52,692 nucleotides of DNA from Flavobacteriales bacterium (lineage in GTDB: Bacteria; Bacteroidota; Bacteroidia; Flavobacteriales_E; Vicingaceae). Below the pieces are notes generated by a model, which saw nothing but the letters and a program-made list of their open reading frames with translations, had not been told where the DNA came from and made no database searches. Shown piece after piece: positions 45,201-52,692 of this stretch. The stretch covers positions 1 to 52,692 of the forward strand of contig JAJCYO010000023.1 in the NCBI GenBank assembly GCA_029262875.1. Direction: 5' to 3'. The translations under genes and the position numbers were made by a program. The number at the start of each line of letters is the position of its first letter. Positions within the stretch are counted from its first letter, which is position 1.

Positions 45201-45543
45201 TAGGAAGAGTAGCTGCTAAAGCAGGTTCCATAATTGGTGACTCTAATACCCTGTAACTTTCCATTTTACCATCAGCAGTCGGAAATTCAACAATAACATT
45301 AGATTTTCCTGTGATTTCTCCTCTAACCGGAGCACCTACTAATGCAGTCTTAAAAGCATTAATATCTAAATTAAAGATTTGCGATGTTGCTGGTTGAGAG
45401 CTTCTATTCACTTTTGTAACATTCGCCACAGCCGATTGACTTGACTTTGTCCAATAGTTGGCTACGCTACTTTGAGCTGAAACGCTTGCAATAAAAACGA
45501 ATGCTAAGCATGCCGACAAAATTTTCTGGTAATGATTTTTCAT
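42268..45543 (-). CDS. Reprolysin-type zinc metalloprotease with Fn3-like and P domain, type IX cargo
   Basis: Secreted protease of 1091 residues, paralogous to the gene downstream of it. The zinc site is HEMGHQFGGYH (bases 44470-44502), preceded by CIGCVCVNGQKGSG and followed by SIMGYAG. After the shared VTWNEGTTEQITWNVANTT domain it adds two domains the paralogue lacks. One is a Fn3-like domain with TFSPITLSAPLNGALNVLG and HYWRVRANN. The other is a proprotein-convertase P domain, with TWINDLVVTLSSPQG, FNGEDPQGTWTLTIDD and LNSWELDICL. It ends in a type A sorting domain (SIYPNPTNGLFNINM). P domains often fold back to stabilise the protease, so this enzyme is probably mature after secretion. 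A terminator follows it. The role is nutrient acquisition or matrix degradation, by inference. Confidence 0.92.
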   Translation of the reverse strand: MKNHYQKILSACLAFVFIASVSAQSSVANYWTKSSQSAVANVTKVNRSSQPATSQIFNLDINAFKTALVGAPVRGEITGKSNVIVEFPTADGKMESYRVLESPIMEPALAATLPTIKTYVAQGIDDPTAYMRFSVTSFGLHTMSLSGKRSTSYIDPYTTDLSSYIVYDRSSLGVDPQPFECLTPQDETLPSLKQRDMDDIEAVDDQKFRTFRLAQTCTAEYGNIFATTPGNEFNDIMTQINITINRVNSVYEIDLGTTLILIANQSALVFWGSTGADPWNGEYNTTTQNFLNSTLANGDYDIGHNFNTSGGGNAGCIGCVCVNGQKGSGMTGRANPTGDPFDIDYVAHEMGHQFGGYHTMNTCSRSGSGQTEVEPASGSSIMGYAGICGTNVQPNSDAHFNYVNIRDISANIKPGGTSTCASELTTTNNPPTANAGNDYTIPRSTAFILEGTATDADGLSSLTYEWSQNDPTQAPSNAAPQSTWTVGPMYRAKMPIASPDRYMPQLTDVIAGNLTPTWEVTPSVGRTMNFSFMVRDNEINGAQTADDLMQVTVAGGAGPFTVTSQTTAVTWNEGTTEQITWNVANTTAAPVSTPNVDIFLSLDGGLTYPTTLATGVPNNGTANVLVPSGSATTTARVMVRGAGNIFYALNSSDFSIVASEFVMSFLPGATTSDLCAPGSATYNFTYNTFLGFNQVTTFSASGNPGGTTVTFSPTTAQNNGTPVTMTVNGITPAMVGNYSITVTGTAPAPLVVKNAAVTLNVFSSTFSPITLSAPLNGALNVLGPTNFSWVADPNAATYDIDIATDAAFTTIVDNATGLGTNSYVSGALASNTVHYWRVRANNMCGTGTFPIAFSFTTSNCNNYVSTNVPVSISSSGTPTITSTINVPTTGTINDLDVTNLTGTHTWINDLVVTLSSPQGTNVILWSQICGSENDFDINFDDGAAAGALPCPPVGGGTYQPQGSLAAFNGEDPQGTWTLTIDDMANQDGGSLNSWELDICLNALVTGAEQSTLSNSISIYPNPTNGLFNINMGNYDGAINYTITTIDGRLVKQHQNISDNNITIDLTNESKGMYLIKIDDVNSSNVYKIIKE

Positions 45544-45641
45544 GATATAGATAATGTTTAGTTAGTAAGTTTGTCTGCAAATTACGAATAAACAAGGGGA
45601 TTTGCTGATTAGCTTTGTTTCATTCTTGAAATCCTATAGAC

Positions 45642-45671
45642 AAAAAAAGGCCATCTAATTTAGATGGCCTT
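45642..45671 (-). terminator. Rho-independent terminator of the 325-residue cargo-protein gene
   Basis: AAGGCCATCTAA (45647-45658) pairs with TTAGATGGCCTT (45660-45671) with a one-base loop in register (the functional loop would open AT pairs). On the minus strand it is followed by seven T residues. It lies 32 bases past the stop codon at 45703. Confidence 0.9.
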
Positions 45672-45702
45672 AGCGTTAATTATGAAGAACAAAAGCAGTA
45701 TG

Positions 45703-46680
45703 TTACTTAATAATTAGTCGTTTTATTAAAGTATTGGTGTTGCTTCTTACTTTAATAAAATAGACTCCCTTTTCTAATTTTGATAAGTCTAAAGTAGATT
45801 GAAATTTATCCGATTTATATACTTCTGCTCCAGTAATGCTATAAACATTAACCTGGTTGGCTATAAAGTTAGCAGGTAAAACAAGGTTAAATATTCCTTC
45901 AGATGGATTTGGGTAGATGTTTAAAGTTGGTTCAGAATCATTGGTTTTTATTCCGGTAGGAACAGGAGTAAACTCCCAATAATCATTATCAGTACTAAAA
46001 TTAGAAGTATTTACTTTTGCAATAGAAATTGGGTTTCCTGGTGCTTCAACAGCAGTTGATCCATTGATTTGTACACCTACTGAAACAGGAAAATCTTGCC
46101 AAGTACCACCAAAATCAATTTCCCATTGTCTAACGACATAAATTTTATTGGATCCTTCTTCCAATACAATTGCCCAATAGGTAAAATCGAAAGCATCGGT
46201 TCCATTTGGGTTGTAAAAAGAACGGAATGCTATCCATAATTGTCTACTACCAGCAGAGCCAAAGACTTTCATATCCATTTTTGCAAAACCGCTTTGTCCA
46301 TCAACGTAAATTCCCCAGGCACAAACAGAATTGCTAGGAAGACTTGCAGATGGTAATGTAGTTACATTTAGAGCCGATGCTGGAGTTGGATGAGCCACAT
46401 CGAAAGTAATGTATCCAGTATTAGATGCTTTAAATTGACTAACGGGAGAACCATTGAACTCAAACGTAAAAGGAATTGTTTGTGGGGTAGAATAGATATT
46501 GGCAAAGTTTGCTATTCCAGTTGCGTTGTGGATGCTTGTCCAACTTACACCCCCATCAAATTCATCTTCATTGTGTAATCCTCCTGGATTGCCACCATTT
46601 GCTGCATAATTAACCGTGTATTGTGCGTTACATACGGTGATTATGCTCATTGTAAAAAGTAATAAGTAGATTTTTTTCAT
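45703..46680 (-). CDS. Type IX secretion cargo protein, unknown function
   Basis: A 325-residue secreted protein. A signal peptide ends near residue 19 (CNAQ), then a beta-sandwich region with FTFEFNGSPVSQFKASNTG, SNSVCAWGIYVDG and an RQLWIAFRSFYN strand. This layout is seen in carbohydrate-binding or choice-of-anchor type modules. The C-terminal 80 residues form a type A sorting domain (LNIYPNPSEGIFNLVL ... GVYFIKVRSNTN). It lies upstream of the two metalloprotease genes on the same strand, and its own terminator implies a separate transcript. I do not recognise the N-terminal domain. A role as extracellular adhesion or glycan-binding module is possible but not shown. Confidence 0.85.
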   Translation of the reverse strand: MKKIYLLLFTMSIITVCNAQYTVNYAANGGNPGGLHNEDEFDGGVSWTSIHNATGIANFANIYSTPQTIPFTFEFNGSPVSQFKASNTGYITFDVAHPTPASALNVTTLPSASLPSNSVCAWGIYVDGQSGFAKMDMKVFGSAGSRQLWIAFRSFYNPNGTDAFDFTYWAIVLEEGSNKIYVVRQWEIDFGGTWQDFPVSVGVQINGSTAVEAPGNPISIAKVNTSNFSTDNDYWEFTPVPTGIKTNDSEPTLNIYPNPSEGIFNLVLPANFIANQVNVYSITGAEVYKSDKFQSTLDLSKLEKGVYFIKVRSNTNTLIKRLIIK

Positions 46681-46837
46681 AACAATATGTTTTTGGTTTG
46701 TAGAATAATTTATTTACTACCAAATTCATTATTAATACCTTAATAGTCATATCAATTTATAGCTATTATCTAATGAATAAAACTTTTAACATTCTGAAAC
46801 GTACTATGAATAAAGAAAATATAAATTATATTATCTA

Positions 46838-48334
46838 ATGGGAAAAACTGATAATAAGATATTGCATCAACTCATTCATTCAATGAGTAAATATGAAAAA
46901 GCACAGTTTAAGCGGTCAAAGTTAATTGATGAGGCTGATGACACCAAATATATCCAATTGTTTGAATTGCTCAATAACCAAGCAGAATACGATAAGTTAT
47001 CCATAATAACACAATTGGACTCTTCAACCAGTAAATACGCCAAGATGAAGAATTTTCTTTATCGACAGTTGATTATGTTCTTAACCAAGCAACAAAAAGC
47101 GGTATCAAAAAACCATAGAATTGAAAATTTATTAAAGGAAGCTGAAGTGTTATCTAATCGGAAATTTTACAATGCGGCCTTAAAACGGATTGATAAAGGA
47201 ATTAACGAATGCAAAAAATATGAGGTTTACGATTTTCTCATTAAGTTTTGTCATGCTAAGCGAATGGTTCTTCTTAATACAAATGATAAAAAGGCAGGTC
47301 AAATTTTAAAAACTATTAATGAAGACATTCAATATTCTATTAAGGAAATGGGGAACTATTACGAATTGCTTCAAATTGGAGATGAATTGAACATTTTATT
47401 GATTCAGAAAGGACACCTTAATAAAGAGGGAGCTTCGAAATTTCTTTCAGAACAAATGAACAAAAAAATACTTGAAACCGAAGACAATGCTATTTCTCAC
47501 AGAAGTAAACAGGTGTATAACTTTATCCATGGCGCTTACCAACTTATAATTCTAAATGATGTTAAGTTAGCAGCTAAGTATTCAAAAAGAAGGGTTGAAC
47601 TATGGAAGAGCCACATGAGTTTAGTTGAAATTACGCCAGTTAATTATATGGGTTCATTAAATAATTACATCTTTTTTACCTTTAAGTTGAACCTATTGGA
47701 TGAGGCGAAAACGTGTATTGCTGATTTGAATGCATTTAGAGAAGATTATTTTCACTTGTTAAATAAATCAACTCAAAGTAAATTACTTGAATATATTCTA
47801 ACGAATGAATTACAGTATTTTGAGATTACATTGAACACCAATTCGTCATTTAGCACATTACATCAGATCGAGGAGTTTGCTATTGGCCATTATCGGACGA
47901 TGAATAATTATGCTGCTTTGGTTTATTATTATATTGGATTATCGCATTATTATCTTAATAACCTGAAACAATCTCAAAAAAACATTAACGAAATTATCAA
48001 TGCACGTCAGTTTAAAACCTTAAGAAACGATGTTCAAGTATCGGCTCTTGTTATTCAGTTGATTATTTTGTTTGATTTAAAAAAATATGAATTATTGAGT
48101 TATCGAATATCAACTTTTAAGTATTACCTGAAGGCAAAAAAAGACAACTATCCTCATCTTAAAGAGTTGGTAAATTACCTTGAAAAAGAAATTAATACAC
48201 CTACCAATAAGGTAGATCGTAAAAACAATTTAGTAGCATTAAGAACCTTTTTTGAAACTAAACATCAAACTTCAAATTCTGAAATTCTGAAATTCAATTT
48301 GGTTAATTGGGCTAACAATAAGTTGGTTAAATGA
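46838..48334 (+). CDS. Helical protein of a widespread Bacteroidota family, unknown function
   Basis: A 498-residue, almost entirely helical protein. The N-terminus has LIHSMSKYEKAQFKRSK, matching the LIxS[ML]xKxEKxxFK motif I recall from many Bacteroidota hypothetical proteins. Next come FELLNNQ and a KNFLYRQLIMFL helix that fits the same family. The rest resembles TPR-like helical hairpins (YNAALKRIDKGINECKKY; YYIGLSHYYLNNLKQSQKNI). There is no signal peptide, so it is probably cytoplasmic and may act as an adaptor. It is preceded by a ten-codon upstream frame whose stop overlaps its ATG (TAATG). It is convergent with leuS, with an eight-base overlap of the coding ends. Confidence 0.7.
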   Translation: MGKTDNKILHQLIHSMSKYEKAQFKRSKLIDEADDTKYIQLFELLNNQAEYDKLSIITQLDSSTSKYAKMKNFLYRQLIMFLTKQQKAVSKNHRIENLLKEAEVLSNRKFYNAALKRIDKGINECKKYEVYDFLIKFCHAKRMVLLNTNDKKAGQILKTINEDIQYSIKEMGNYYELLQIGDELNILLIQKGHLNKEGASKFLSEQMNKKILETEDNAISHRSKQVYNFIHGAYQLIILNDVKLAAKYSKRRVELWKSHMSLVEITPVNYMGSLNNYIFFTFKLNLLDEAKTCIADLNAFREDYFHLLNKSTQSKLLEYILTNELQYFEITLNTNSSFSTLHQIEEFAIGHYRTMNNYAALVYYYIGLSHYYLNNLKQSQKNINEIINARQFKTLRNDVQVSALVIQLIILFDLKKYELLSYRISTFKYYLKAKKDNYPHLKELVNYLEKEINTPTNKVDRKNNLVALRTFFETKHQTSNSEILKFNLVNWANNKLVK

Positions 48335-51128
48335 CTATGTTCACAATCTTGTTGGGAACTACAATCACTTTTTTAGGTGCATTTCCATCCAACCATTTTT
48401 GAGCTTGTTCATTTGCCAGCACCTCTTTTTCGATGTCTTCCTTGCCCATGGTTTTTGGCAATTCTAACATAAAACGCATTTTACCATTAAATGAAACTGG
48501 GTATTTATGGTTGGCTTCTGTTAAGTATTCTTCATTGTGTTTTGGAAAAACAGCAGAAGAGATACTCTCTGTATTTCCCAATTTTGACCATAGCTCTTCA
48601 GCAATATGAGGTGCATAAGGTGAGAGAATAATGCACAAATCAGCTAAGATTGCCCGTTTGTTGCATTTAAGTGCAGTCAACTCATTTACACAAATCATAA
48701 AAGCAGAAACAGGGGTATTGAACGAATAACGTTCAATGTCTTCTTTAATTTTTTTGATGGTTTTGTGTAGCGATTTTAATTCTTCTTTGGTTGGTTCATC
48801 ATCTGAAACTACAAATCCGTTATCATCATGAAACAAACGCCACAACTTTTTCAAGAAACCATGTACACCTGTAATCCCTTGTACATCCCATGGCTTGTGT
48901 TGCTCTAAAGGTCCCAAAAACATTTCGTAACAACGTAGGGTGTCAGCTCCAAATTGGTCGCACAAATCATCTGGGTTTTGTATATTGAATTTGGATTTTC
49001 CCATTTTATCAATTTCTCTTCCGCAGATGTAATCACCGTTTTCTTCAGTGATGAATTCTGCAGTTGCATATTCCTCCCTCCAGTTTTTAAATTTATCAGT
49101 ATCTAATTTATCACCATCCAAGAAATTTATATCAGCATATAAACGAGTAACGCTGTATTCATTCTTTTTGCTTTTGGTAATAAATTTTCCAGAATCTTTG
49201 TCTCTATAAACCAAAGCCGAATTCCCCTGAATCATTCCCTGGTTAATCATTTTTTTAAACGGTTCTTCAAAGGGGATATAATCTAAATCGTAAAGAAATT
49301 TTGTCCAAAAACGGGAGTACAATAAATGTCCTGTGGCATGTTCTGCTCCACCAATGTACAAGTCAACATTTTGCCAATAGTTGACTTTGTCTTTTGCGAC
49401 AAATTCATTGTCGTTGGCAGGGTCCATGTAACGTAAAAAGTACCAGCTACTACCTGCCCAACCTGGCATGGTATTGTAATCCATTCTATCGCCAGGACAA
49501 CTGGTGTTCCAGTCTGCTTTATTAGCTCTTGCTAAAGGTGGTTCACCTTCTTCGGTAGGTAAATATTTATCTACTGGTGGCAATTCAACCACTTCATTAT
49601 CCTCAAACAAATAAGGAGTGTCTCCTTTGTAATAAACTGGAAATGGTTCTCCCCAATAGCGTTGACGAGAGAACACTGCATTTCTTAATTTGTATTGTGT
49701 TTTTCCTTTTCCTAAAGCACGTTGTTCGATTTCGTAAATGGCCAATTTGGTTGCCTTTTTTACGGACAAATCAGTTAGGAAATCAGAGTTGGCGATGATG
49801 GCATCTTTTTCAGCATAAGCGCCCTCAGAAATGTCCTGATCTTTAAAAATATTTGGGATGTCAATGTTAAAATGATTGGCAAAATCCCAATCACGTTGAT
49901 CACCGCATGGTACTGACATGACCGCACCGGTACCATAACTTGCCAATACATAATCACCAATCCATACTGGAATTTTATTTTTTGTAAAAGGATGTATCGC
50001 ATAGGCTCCCGTAAATTCACCACTAATGGTTTTTACATCGCTCATTCGATCCCTTTCAGATTTTAAAGAAGCTGCTTTTTGGTAGGCTTCAATTTTATCC
50101 TTTTGGTCGGTTGTGGTAATTTTAGCTGCCAATTTATGTTCTGGTGCCAACACCATAAATGAAACACCAAAAATGGTGTCAGGACGAGTTGTAAAAACTT
50201 CAATTTTATCATCGAATCCATCTACATCAAAATGAACTGCAGCTCCTTGAGATTTTCCAATCCAGTTGCGTTGGATGTCTTTAATTGAATCTGTCCAATC
50301 AACCGTGTCTAAATCTTTTAATAATCGTTCAGCATAAGCTGTAATTCGCATGCTCCACTGGCGCATTAATTTTTGCTCAACTGGATGTCCACCACGTTCT
50401 GAAACACCATCTTTTATTTCATCGTTGGCCAAAACAGTTCCTAAAGCAGGACACCAGTTTACCCATGTATCAGAAAGGTAAGTCAACCGATAGTTCATCA
50501 ACATTTGCTGTTGTTCCTCTTCGCTCCATCCATTCCAATCGGCTGCAGAAAAGATTTCTTCAAAATCGGTAGCAGCTTTTACATTACCATTTCCTTCTGT
50601 TTTAAAAACTTCAATCAAGCTGTTAATCGATTCAGCTTTATCCGTTTCTTTATTGTACCACGAATTGAAAATTTGCTTAAAAATCCATTGGGTCCATTTG
50701 TAATAATTCGGATTGGAAGTTCTTACTTCTCTATCCCAATCAAACGAAAAACCAATTTTATCCAATTGGTTTCTGTAGCCAGGAATTATGTTTCCGTCTT
50801 TGTCGGTTCCGCCTTCAATATTTGTTTTGGTAGTAGTTGCTGGATGTTGTCCAGTTTGTATCGCATACTGTTCTGCAGGCAATCCAAATGAATCGTATCC
50901 CATAGGGTGTAAAACATTATACCCTTCCAACCTCATATAACGCGCATAAACATCCGATGCAATATATCCTAATGGATGCCCAACATGCAATCCTGCCCCA
51001 GAAGGGTAAGGAAACATGTCCAATACATAAAATTTTGGTTTTGCCGAGTTATCTTCTGCCGCAAAAGTCTTCTTGTCAGCCCAATACTTTTGCCACCTTT
51101 TTTCAATCTCGTTAAATTGATATTGCAT
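48327..51128 (-). CDS. leuS: Leucine--tRNA ligase
   Basis: Class Ia synthetase of 933 residues. The HIGH motif is His48-Val-Gly-His51 (PSGAGLHVGHPLGY). The editing (CP1) domain lies roughly between residues 230 and 430 (TRPDTIFGVSFMVLAPEH) and has the YGTGAVMSVPCGDQRDWDFA block with the editing Asp. The KMSKS loop reads KMGKS (DKMGKSKFN, bases 48993-49007), an unusual Ser-to-Gly change at position three. The C-terminal anticodon-binding region and final domain are complete. LeuRS charges tRNA-Leu in the cytosol. The gene is divergent from ftsX, with 111 bases between, and its 3' end overlaps the neighbouring gene by eight bases. Confidence 0.97.
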   Translation of the reverse strand: MQYQFNEIEKRWQKYWADKKTFAAEDNSAKPKFYVLDMFPYPSGAGLHVGHPLGYIASDVYARYMRLEGYNVLHPMGYDSFGLPAEQYAIQTGQHPATTTKTNIEGGTDKDGNIIPGYRNQLDKIGFSFDWDREVRTSNPNYYKWTQWIFKQIFNSWYNKETDKAESINSLIEVFKTEGNGNVKAATDFEEIFSAADWNGWSEEEQQQMLMNYRLTYLSDTWVNWCPALGTVLANDEIKDGVSERGGHPVEQKLMRQWSMRITAYAERLLKDLDTVDWTDSIKDIQRNWIGKSQGAAVHFDVDGFDDKIEVFTTRPDTIFGVSFMVLAPEHKLAAKITTTDQKDKIEAYQKAASLKSERDRMSDVKTISGEFTGAYAIHPFTKNKIPVWIGDYVLASYGTGAVMSVPCGDQRDWDFANHFNIDIPNIFKDQDISEGAYAEKDAIIANSDFLTDLSVKKATKLAIYEIEQRALGKGKTQYKLRNAVFSRQRYWGEPFPVYYKGDTPYLFEDNEVVELPPVDKYLPTEEGEPPLARANKADWNTSCPGDRMDYNTMPGWAGSSWYFLRYMDPANDNEFVAKDKVNYWQNVDLYIGGAEHATGHLLYSRFWTKFLYDLDYIPFEEPFKKMINQGMIQGNSALVYRDKDSGKFITKSKKNEYSVTRLYADINFLDGDKLDTDKFKNWREEYATAEFITEENGDYICGREIDKMGKSKFNIQNPDDLCDQFGADTLRCYEMFLGPLEQHKPWDVQGITGVHGFLKKLWRLFHDDNGFVVSDDEPTKEELKSLHKTIKKIKEDIERYSFNTPVSAFMICVNELTALKCNKRAILADLCIILSPYAPHIAEELWSKLGNTESISSAVFPKHNEEYLTEANHKYPVSFNGKMRFMLELPKTMGKEDIEKEVLANEQAQKWLDGNAPKKVIVVPNKIVNIVI

Positions 51129-51175
51129 CGTTAATAAGTCTAAATAGTTGCTGCGAAATTAACAATATTTAGCAG

Positions 51176-51183
51176 TATTTTTG
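51176..51183 (+). promoter_or_regulatory. TAnnTTTG -7 box upstream of ftsX
   Basis: TATTTTTG matches the consensus exactly and lies 56 bases before the ATG at 51240. No TTG lies at the ideal distance upstream. Confidence 0.4.
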
Positions 51184-51239
51184 AAGAATTAAGTTGTTAA
51201 TCAAGGAGTTTAATAATATCTTGCAAGCGATTAAAGTAT

Positions 51240-52115
51240 ATGGCTGGAACAGAAAATAAACATTCAAGAAGAAGATTAAGATCATCTTACGTTACCACTA
51301 TTATTAGTATTTCTTTAGTGCTGTTTATGTTAGGGTTTTTGGGGTTGATTATTTTAAATGCACAACAAATTTCAAAGCATGTTAAAGAGAACATAGGGTT
51401 TTCTATTATTCTGAATAAAGGAATTAAGCAACAGGAAGTAAAACACATTAAAGATTTACTGGATACAGAACCATTTGTTAAACAAACTGAATTTATAGAT
51501 CCAGATCTTGCTGCAGAAGAATTTCAGGAAGCGTTAGGAGAGGATTTCGTTAAATTTATTGGGGAAAATCCGTTGCTACCTTCTATTGATGTTAAGCTGA
51601 ATGCTGCTTATGCCAATCCAGATAGCTTAGCACTCATTGAAACGGAGTTATTGGAAAATACAAAAATCAAAGAAGTGTTTTACCAACCAAATTTGGTTGA
51701 TGCGGTAAATAAAAACATGAAAAAGATTAGTCTTTATCTGTTAGGGTTTAGTGTTGTGTTACTTATAATAGCCATGGCATTGATTAACAATACGATAAGG
51801 TTGGCGATTTATTCTAAACGCTTTTTAATCAAAACAATGCAATTGGTTGGTGCACGTCATTCCTTTATAAGGAGGCCTTTTGTAATGCGTGGAATCGGAA
51901 ATGGAATTGTGGCTGCTTTTATAGCCATTGGATTAATAGTTACCCTTTTATATTATTTACAAAAACAATTACCGGAGCTAATAGATTTTAAAAATGTTGA
52001 ACTTTATGGAGCATTATTTCTTATTGTCATCGTTTTAGGGATTATTATCTCATGGATTTCTACTAATTTAGCAGTCCGAAAATACTTAAGAATAGAAACA
52101 GGAGACCTTTATTAA
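51240..52115 (+). CDS. ftsX: Cell-division permease FtsX
   Basis: Integral membrane subunit of the FtsEX complex, which with the FtsE ATPase activates peptidoglycan hydrolases at the division site. Its 291 residues have four membrane segments (about residues 18-42, 165-185, 218-240 and 256-278), typical of FtsX. The extracellular loop between the first two contains PFVKQTEFIDPDLAAEEFQE and DVKLNAAYANPDSL, the expected family pattern. The conserved cytoplasmic coupling motif is TMQLVGARHSFIRRPFVMRG. FtsE is not adjacent. It is followed by a DUF3098 gene and uppP in the order found in many Bacteroidota, suggesting one operon for envelope growth. Confidence 0.95.
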   Translation: MAGTENKHSRRRLRSSYVTTIISISLVLFMLGFLGLIILNAQQISKHVKENIGFSIILNKGIKQQEVKHIKDLLDTEPFVKQTEFIDPDLAAEEFQEALGEDFVKFIGENPLLPSIDVKLNAAYANPDSLALIETELLENTKIKEVFYQPNLVDAVNKNMKKISLYLLGFSVVLLIIAMALINNTIRLAIYSKRFLIKTMQLVGARHSFIRRPFVMRGIGNGIVAAFIAIGLIVTLLYYLQKQLPELIDFKNVELYGALFLIVIVLGIIISWISTNLAVRKYLRIETGDLY

Positions 52116-52125
52116 ACTGAACATT

Positions 52126-52374
52126 ATGAGTGAAGAAAATAATGACGATAAATTAAATCAAGATTTTGCTTTTGGAAAACAAAATTACATTTTAATAGCT
52201 GCTGGAACTGCTCTTGCAATCATTGGTTACATCTTAATGTCTGGTGGAGGGTCCGATGATCCTGCTGTTTTTAGCGAGGAATTATTCAATTCCCAACGAA
52301 TGTATATTGCCCCAATATTTATTCTTGCTGGATTAGGTGTTGTAGGTTGGGGAATATTAAAAAAAGCAAAATAG
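52126..52374 (+). CDS. DUF3098 family small membrane protein
   Basis: An 82-residue protein with two membrane helices (about residues 21-39 and 60-78). Between them is the MSGGGSDDPAVFSEELFNSQR segment, which matches the short DUF3098 family of Bacteroidota. The FAFGKQNY segment before the first helix is also characteristic. It lies between ftsX and uppP, its usual place, 10 bases after the ftsX stop. No function is established; an accessory role to FtsX or UppP is inference from the conserved gene order. Confidence 0.9.
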   Translation: MSEENNDDKLNQDFAFGKQNYILIAAGTALAIIGYILMSGGGSDDPAVFSEELFNSQRMYIAPIFILAGLGVVGWGILKKAK

Positions 52375-52410
52375 GGTTAAGACCTTTACACTTCTAATTG
52401 TTTATTTCGC

Positions 52411-52692
52411 ATGTCTGTACTTGAGGCTATTATTTTAGGAATAATTCAGGGCTTAACTGAATTTTTACCTGTAAGTAGTAGTGGCCATTTAGAGTTGGCA
52501 AATGTTATTTTAGGAGACAATTCTGTGCCTGAAGAAAGCATGTTAATGATTGTCGTACTTCATGCGGCAACAGCATTAAGCACCATTGTTGTTTTTAGAA
52601 AAGATCTTTTAAGCATAGTAAAGGGCTTGTTTCAATTTAAGAATAACGATGAGTTTAAATTCTCTTTAAATGTAGTGTTGTCTATGATCCCT
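52411..52692 (+). CDS. uppP: Undecaprenyl-diphosphatase UppP (3' partial)
   Basis: N-terminal 94 residues of an integral membrane phosphatase that recycles undecaprenyl pyrophosphate, the lipid carrier for wall synthesis; loss of it raises bacitracin sensitivity. Visible are the first active-site motif [14 protein letters not shown] and the FRKDLLSI segment after the second helix. The frame is open to the right edge and the remaining two-thirds of the gene lies outside. It starts 36 bases after the DUF3098 stop codon. The motif with Glu, Ser-rich loop and His is diagnostic for UppP/BacA. Confidence 0.93.
   Translation, partial: MSVLEAIILGIIQGLTEFLPVSSSGHLELANVILGDNSVPEESMLMIVVLHAATALSTIVVFRKDLLSIVKGLFQFKNNDEFKFSLNVVLSMIP

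Noticed and set aside
1-52692. tRNA, rRNA, riboswitch or phage-defence system
   Set aside because: I found no cloverleaf, rRNA stretch or leader long enough for a riboswitch before tyrS or leuS, and no restriction, toxin-antitoxin, CBASS or retron genes.

Overview
The window is AT-rich DNA from a Bacteroidota chromosome, most likely order Flavobacteriales. The evidence is the cargo of the type IX secretion system (C-terminal sorting domains of types A and B), SprB-type repeats, DUF5686 and carboxypeptidase-regulatory-like domains, the ftsX-DUF3098-uppP gene order, and repeated use of the Bacteroidota promoter element TAnnTTTG. I cannot place it to genus. Coding density is high, the longest gene-free stretch is under 300 bases, and I see no rRNA, tRNA, CRISPR array, prophage or insertion sequence.

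Layout. Positions 1-6.5 kb: a TPR/SpoIIE phosphatase whose 5' end lies outside the window, dinB, a DUF5686 outer-membrane protein translationally coupled to dinB, and a radical SAM/SPASM enzyme. 6.5-10.3 kb: a small membrane protein, a lipoprotein subclass B1 metallo-beta-lactamase resembling CcrA/CfiA, and a divergent TetR gene followed by two exported proteins (a tandem DUF1330-like lipoprotein and an SRPBCC protein). 10.4-16.9 kb: tyrS with a coupled exported protein, a PlsC-type acyltransferase, an exported protein with a possible thioester-domain motif, the beta subunit of an acyl-CoA carboxylase, marC and rnhA. 17-23.5 kb: a Thr/Pro repeat secreted protein, then a YbdL-like aminotransferase, a duplicated TPR/PD40 protein and a YafV-like omega-amidase, all in one direction.

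23.5-33 kb: a 14-repeat FG-GAP protein with a type IX sorting domain, an Ig-like lipoprotein coupled to a free-methionine-sulfoxide reductase, and a giant SprB-repeat/PKD protein with a gliding-type C-terminus. 33-40 kb: envelope and housekeeping genes (VWA/YfbK-like protein, a six-repeat DUF6150-like protein, a YiiX-like cysteine hydrolase, MazG-like pyrophosphohydrolase, M23 peptidase, DUF3108 protein). 40-46.7 kb: an exported-protein cluster of two paralogous reprolysin-type metalloproteases and a third type A cargo protein, with terminators after two of them. 46.8-52.7 kb: a helical family protein, leuS, and ftsX-DUF3098-uppP, with uppP cut by the right edge.

How the genes fit together. 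Most of the window is ordinary core genome plus surface and secreted proteins of a type IX secretor. The most notable functional units are the CcrA-like beta-lactamase facing a TetR operon with a NemR-like operator, and the transaminase/omega-amidase pair, which together would make glutamine-dependent transamination of methionine-type keto acids irreversible. No clearly novel multi-gene system is evident. The best candidates for something undescribed are single proteins: the thioester-like exported protein, the six-repeat DUF6150-like protein and the duplicated PD40 protein.
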